Assembly: GCA_034687125.1 (NCBI GenBank)
Contig: JAQGBZ010000155.1
Coordinates: 1-64,000, forward strand
Length of the DNA: 64,000 nucleotides
From: Neelides folsomi
Taxonomy: Eukaryota > Arthropoda > Collembola > Neelipleona > Neelidae
Direction: 5' to 3'
Made by a program: the position numbers and the translations under genes. Shown here piece after piece: positions 61,481 through 64,000 of this stretch. The notes under the pieces were generated by a model. That model was given only the letters and a program-made list of their open reading frames with translations. It was not told the origin of the DNA and ran no database searches. Every line of letters begins with the position of its first letter. Within the stretch, counting starts at the first letter, position 1.

Positions 61481-63032
61481 TATGTATTTGTATATAGTAC
61501 TCTTAAAAATTCATTTACTTTTTTTAAAAAGTTTCCTTATAACTAATATATTACACTTTTCCCAATTAATCCGGTCTGTTATTATTACATGGTCACTCTG
61601 TATAGTATTTATATATGTATCTATATAAGATTGTACAATCAATAAACTTAGGACTTGATAAATAAATATGTAGAGTATATATACTTTATAGATAATACAA
61701 TAGACTAATAGATATATACCTAGAGTACCAGTTTTTATTTTTATATTGGTATATACAGGTATGTGTTATAATACAATCTATGTAATTTATTTACTTTATA
61801 CAAAATGTAAAGAAGTACATTATACATATTACACCTCGTAAAGTTAAATTGCCAGTGTCCAAAATGCTTTCATGTCACTTTTGACCAAATTGAGTTCATT
61901 TTTAAAGTAGGGCCCATAAGCTTTTTATTGGCATGAGCTGAATCTGAAAGCCACGTTGCTGCATTTTGCTTTCTCTTATGTCAGCAAAAGTGTCGAACCT
62001 TTTAATAAATTCCTCTGAAAGCAATAACAGTAATATCATTACGTACATTTTATATATGTAACACCACATACATAAATTGTAAGGAGAGTTAAGTCATTCA
62101 TGTCGGGAAGGGGACCGGTGGAGGAGTAAGGAGACTAATCGCCATTGTTGGAAGGAGGCGAACGAGAGCCCAGAAAACCGTGACTTTCTTGGATTCGACC
62201 TTTGTGGAAGGGTCGTGGGAAAGGGAGCTCCGAAAAACCGTCAATTCTCTTCGTCTAATTTAATTAAATAAATCAGAGTTCAAATAGAAGAGAGAGAGAG
62301 AGAAGAGATATTTATTGATTAGCGGAGTGGGAGATCTGCTGTACTCCCATCTTCATCCTAGAGTCATCCCACATCCCGGCAGAGTCATTCTCCAGGGCAA
62401 AAGTTCAGGTCTTGGTGAAAGCCCAGCTAGTTGGCATTAAGGAGAAGATGGCGGAAATGCGGGGACGTCCCATTACAATATGTCAATTTCAATTATTACA
62501 CTAAGTATTTAAGAGTATTAATTGTTTTTATTATAATTCTTACTATGCAGTAATTACATTCTATAATCTAATAATATTTGAAAATTTTGAAGAATTCAGC
62601 AAGGGTAGTTAGAAATATGATTTATTTCCTATGTGATACATAGGTTTACATACTCGCACATGTGATCCATAGGTTTTTTGGATGTAACCGAATAAAAGGC
62701 CGATTAAAAAGGGGGGTAATTGGCGAGGGATTTGAACGAAGAGAATGTTCATTGAGGGATGTTCACAGAGGGTTGATATAATCATTTAATCCCGCCTGGT
62801 TATTCTAACATGAAATTGAAAAGGGAAATGATAAAAGAAAAGATTGATCCGATCACACAGAATCTGATCGGATCAAGATGATGAGAAAAGTTAGGATATG
62901 AGGATAAGGGAGATTTCAATCAAATTGGGGTTTCGAAATGCAATATTCCACAATCTCGATTTGAATCATGAAATGAGAAGGGGCGATAACTTAATTTTTC
63001 TATTTTCACAACAATGATGAAATTACAATATG
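61481..63032. other. No recognised gene; spacer
   Basis: TACATA/TATATA-rich to about 61.85 kb, then more balanced sequence with a GA microsatellite at about 62288-62308. No long reading frame, RNA gene or transposon end was seen. Confidence 0.6.
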
Positions 63033-63034
63033 TA

Positions 63035-63093
63035 CAGGATGGGCCATAAGTATCTTTCTTTTTTATACGATCGTTTATTTAAAAAAGAAAGAT
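63035..63093. mobile_element. Mariner-type terminus with an adjoining fold-back
   Basis: After TA (63033-63034) the sequence reads CAGGATGGGCCATAAGTATC. It continues into ATCTTTCTTTTTTA (63052-63065), whose complement TAAAAAAGAAAGAT lies at 63080-63093. The start matches the 42643 mini-element at CAGGATGGG. The inner fold-back suggests a collapsed pair of ends, but the outer right terminus is missing, so only a remnant is claimed. Confidence 0.45.
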
Positions 63094-64000
63094 CCCCCGT
63101 AACACACTAACTAATACTCACATGGTACTCACGTATGTATTTTAAGTTAAATATCAGTTAAATATCAGTTTGTCGAGCATTAACAATATGTAATGAACTA
63201 AGTTGTAACACGCCTAAATAATAATTTTAATACATGTGATTAATAGGAAAAACGTTAAAATATATTCAATAAAAATATTGAATGATGATGATGAATATTC
63301 ATTCTGCACTTCTGCACGCATTTTGATAGACAGGAGAAAAGACAGGTATGGTTTTATATATAAAAAGTGAAGAGGGCCGGGTCGAAATTAAGTTTAAAGC
63401 ATAGGTTTGTTAAAATGATAAATCTTCCAACTAGAGAATGCCAAATGCCAGACCCAAATGAATTTTCTCTAATAAATGATCCTCTCCGGAGACGGGTGAG
63501 ATAGACGACGAATATAACAGTATGTATTAGTATATGTATTGTATGTATTATATATTTAAAGAGTTGTAGAGTACACACTACATAGGAACGAGTGCGAGAA
63601 TTACAATATTCCGTCTACAACACCGACATAGGTACATATAATTATTTGTTTATTTCTTGAGAGAATTTCCCTTAGTCCTAGTGAAATGAAGAACAGGTCG
63701 GGAAAATCAATCTTACCAGAGACTACTTTGTAAATGCATTTAGAGTATTAAATTAAAGCTGTCCTCTTCCTTAATTTCGCATTTATTTATGCAAAGCAAC
63801 GTTGTAATTGCATCCTCTCAGCGACACGGCAAGATCTATTTAACAAAACCACAGACGGAAGGGAGAGACGCCTCCCTTTTCAACAATCTCATTACTGAAT
63901 ATATGAACAAAATCAAATTACACATCACAATTCCTACCAAAGTGGGGGAATGGTCTGGAATAGAATGCAATTGAAATGTATCAAAAGCTTACAAACAGGT
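63094..64000. other. No recognised gene; spacer
   Basis: Includes a short tandem duplication (TTAAATATCAG twice, about 63147-63170) and frames of at most 74 codons without motifs. The last 220 bases are open for 61 codons on the plus strand (63789-63974) without recognisable features. Confidence 0.55.

Overview
This window looks like intergenic or intronic DNA from an AT-rich animal genome. There are no operons, ribosome-binding sites or dense coding. Introns with GT/AG ends are visible, TA/TACA microsatellites are common, and every recognisable protein is eukaryotic: a THAP zinc finger, a Myb/SANT-like protein, and Tc1/mariner and pogo transposases. The mix of eroded Tc1/mariner copies with very AT-rich spacers suggests an arthropod, possibly a parasitic copepod such as a sea louse. 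That placement is inference; nothing here fixes the species.

Layout. Bases 1-14.9 kb are gene-free as far as can be read. They hold a 24-bp-arm palindrome and TA-rich array near 1.0-1.15 kb, a tRNA-like (possible SINE) segment near 1.6 kb, a LINE-like tail near 4.7 kb, and two copies of an unnamed dispersed repeat (about 5.0 and 7.7 kb; a third copy lies at 36.2 kb). A lone mariner-type end is at 14.93 kb. At 19.5-22.3 kb a Tc1-like transposon with about 217-bp IR/DR-type inverted repeats has been interrupted by a complete 1.35-kb mariner-like element with its own inverted repeats and TA duplication. Both transposases are broken. At 29.5-30.3 kb is the best intact host gene candidate: a two-exon, about 174-residue THAP-domain protein with a C-terminal coiled coil. 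A 78-bp fold-back element lies at 42.64 kb. At 53.5-54.1 kb is a broken gene for a Myb/SANT-like protein. A 250-bp palindromic MITE is at 56.43-56.68 kb, and a roughly 1.96-kb pogo-like transposon with a decayed transposase is at 59.5-61.5 kb. Further mariner-type ends lie at 46.4 and 63.0 kb.

How it fits together. I see no multi-gene pathway. The main biology is layered transposition: TA-targeting Tc1/mariner/pogo elements at different stages of decay, and short non-autonomous derivatives carrying mariner-like ends (consensus TACAGGRTG). One THAP gene and one Myb-like pseudogene sit among them; both families are DNA-binding and often related to transposases. The remaining sequence alternates between very AT-rich spacers and moderately GC-richer blocks. 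Those blocks contain unassigned open frames up to 161 codons, and none gave a recognisable protein.
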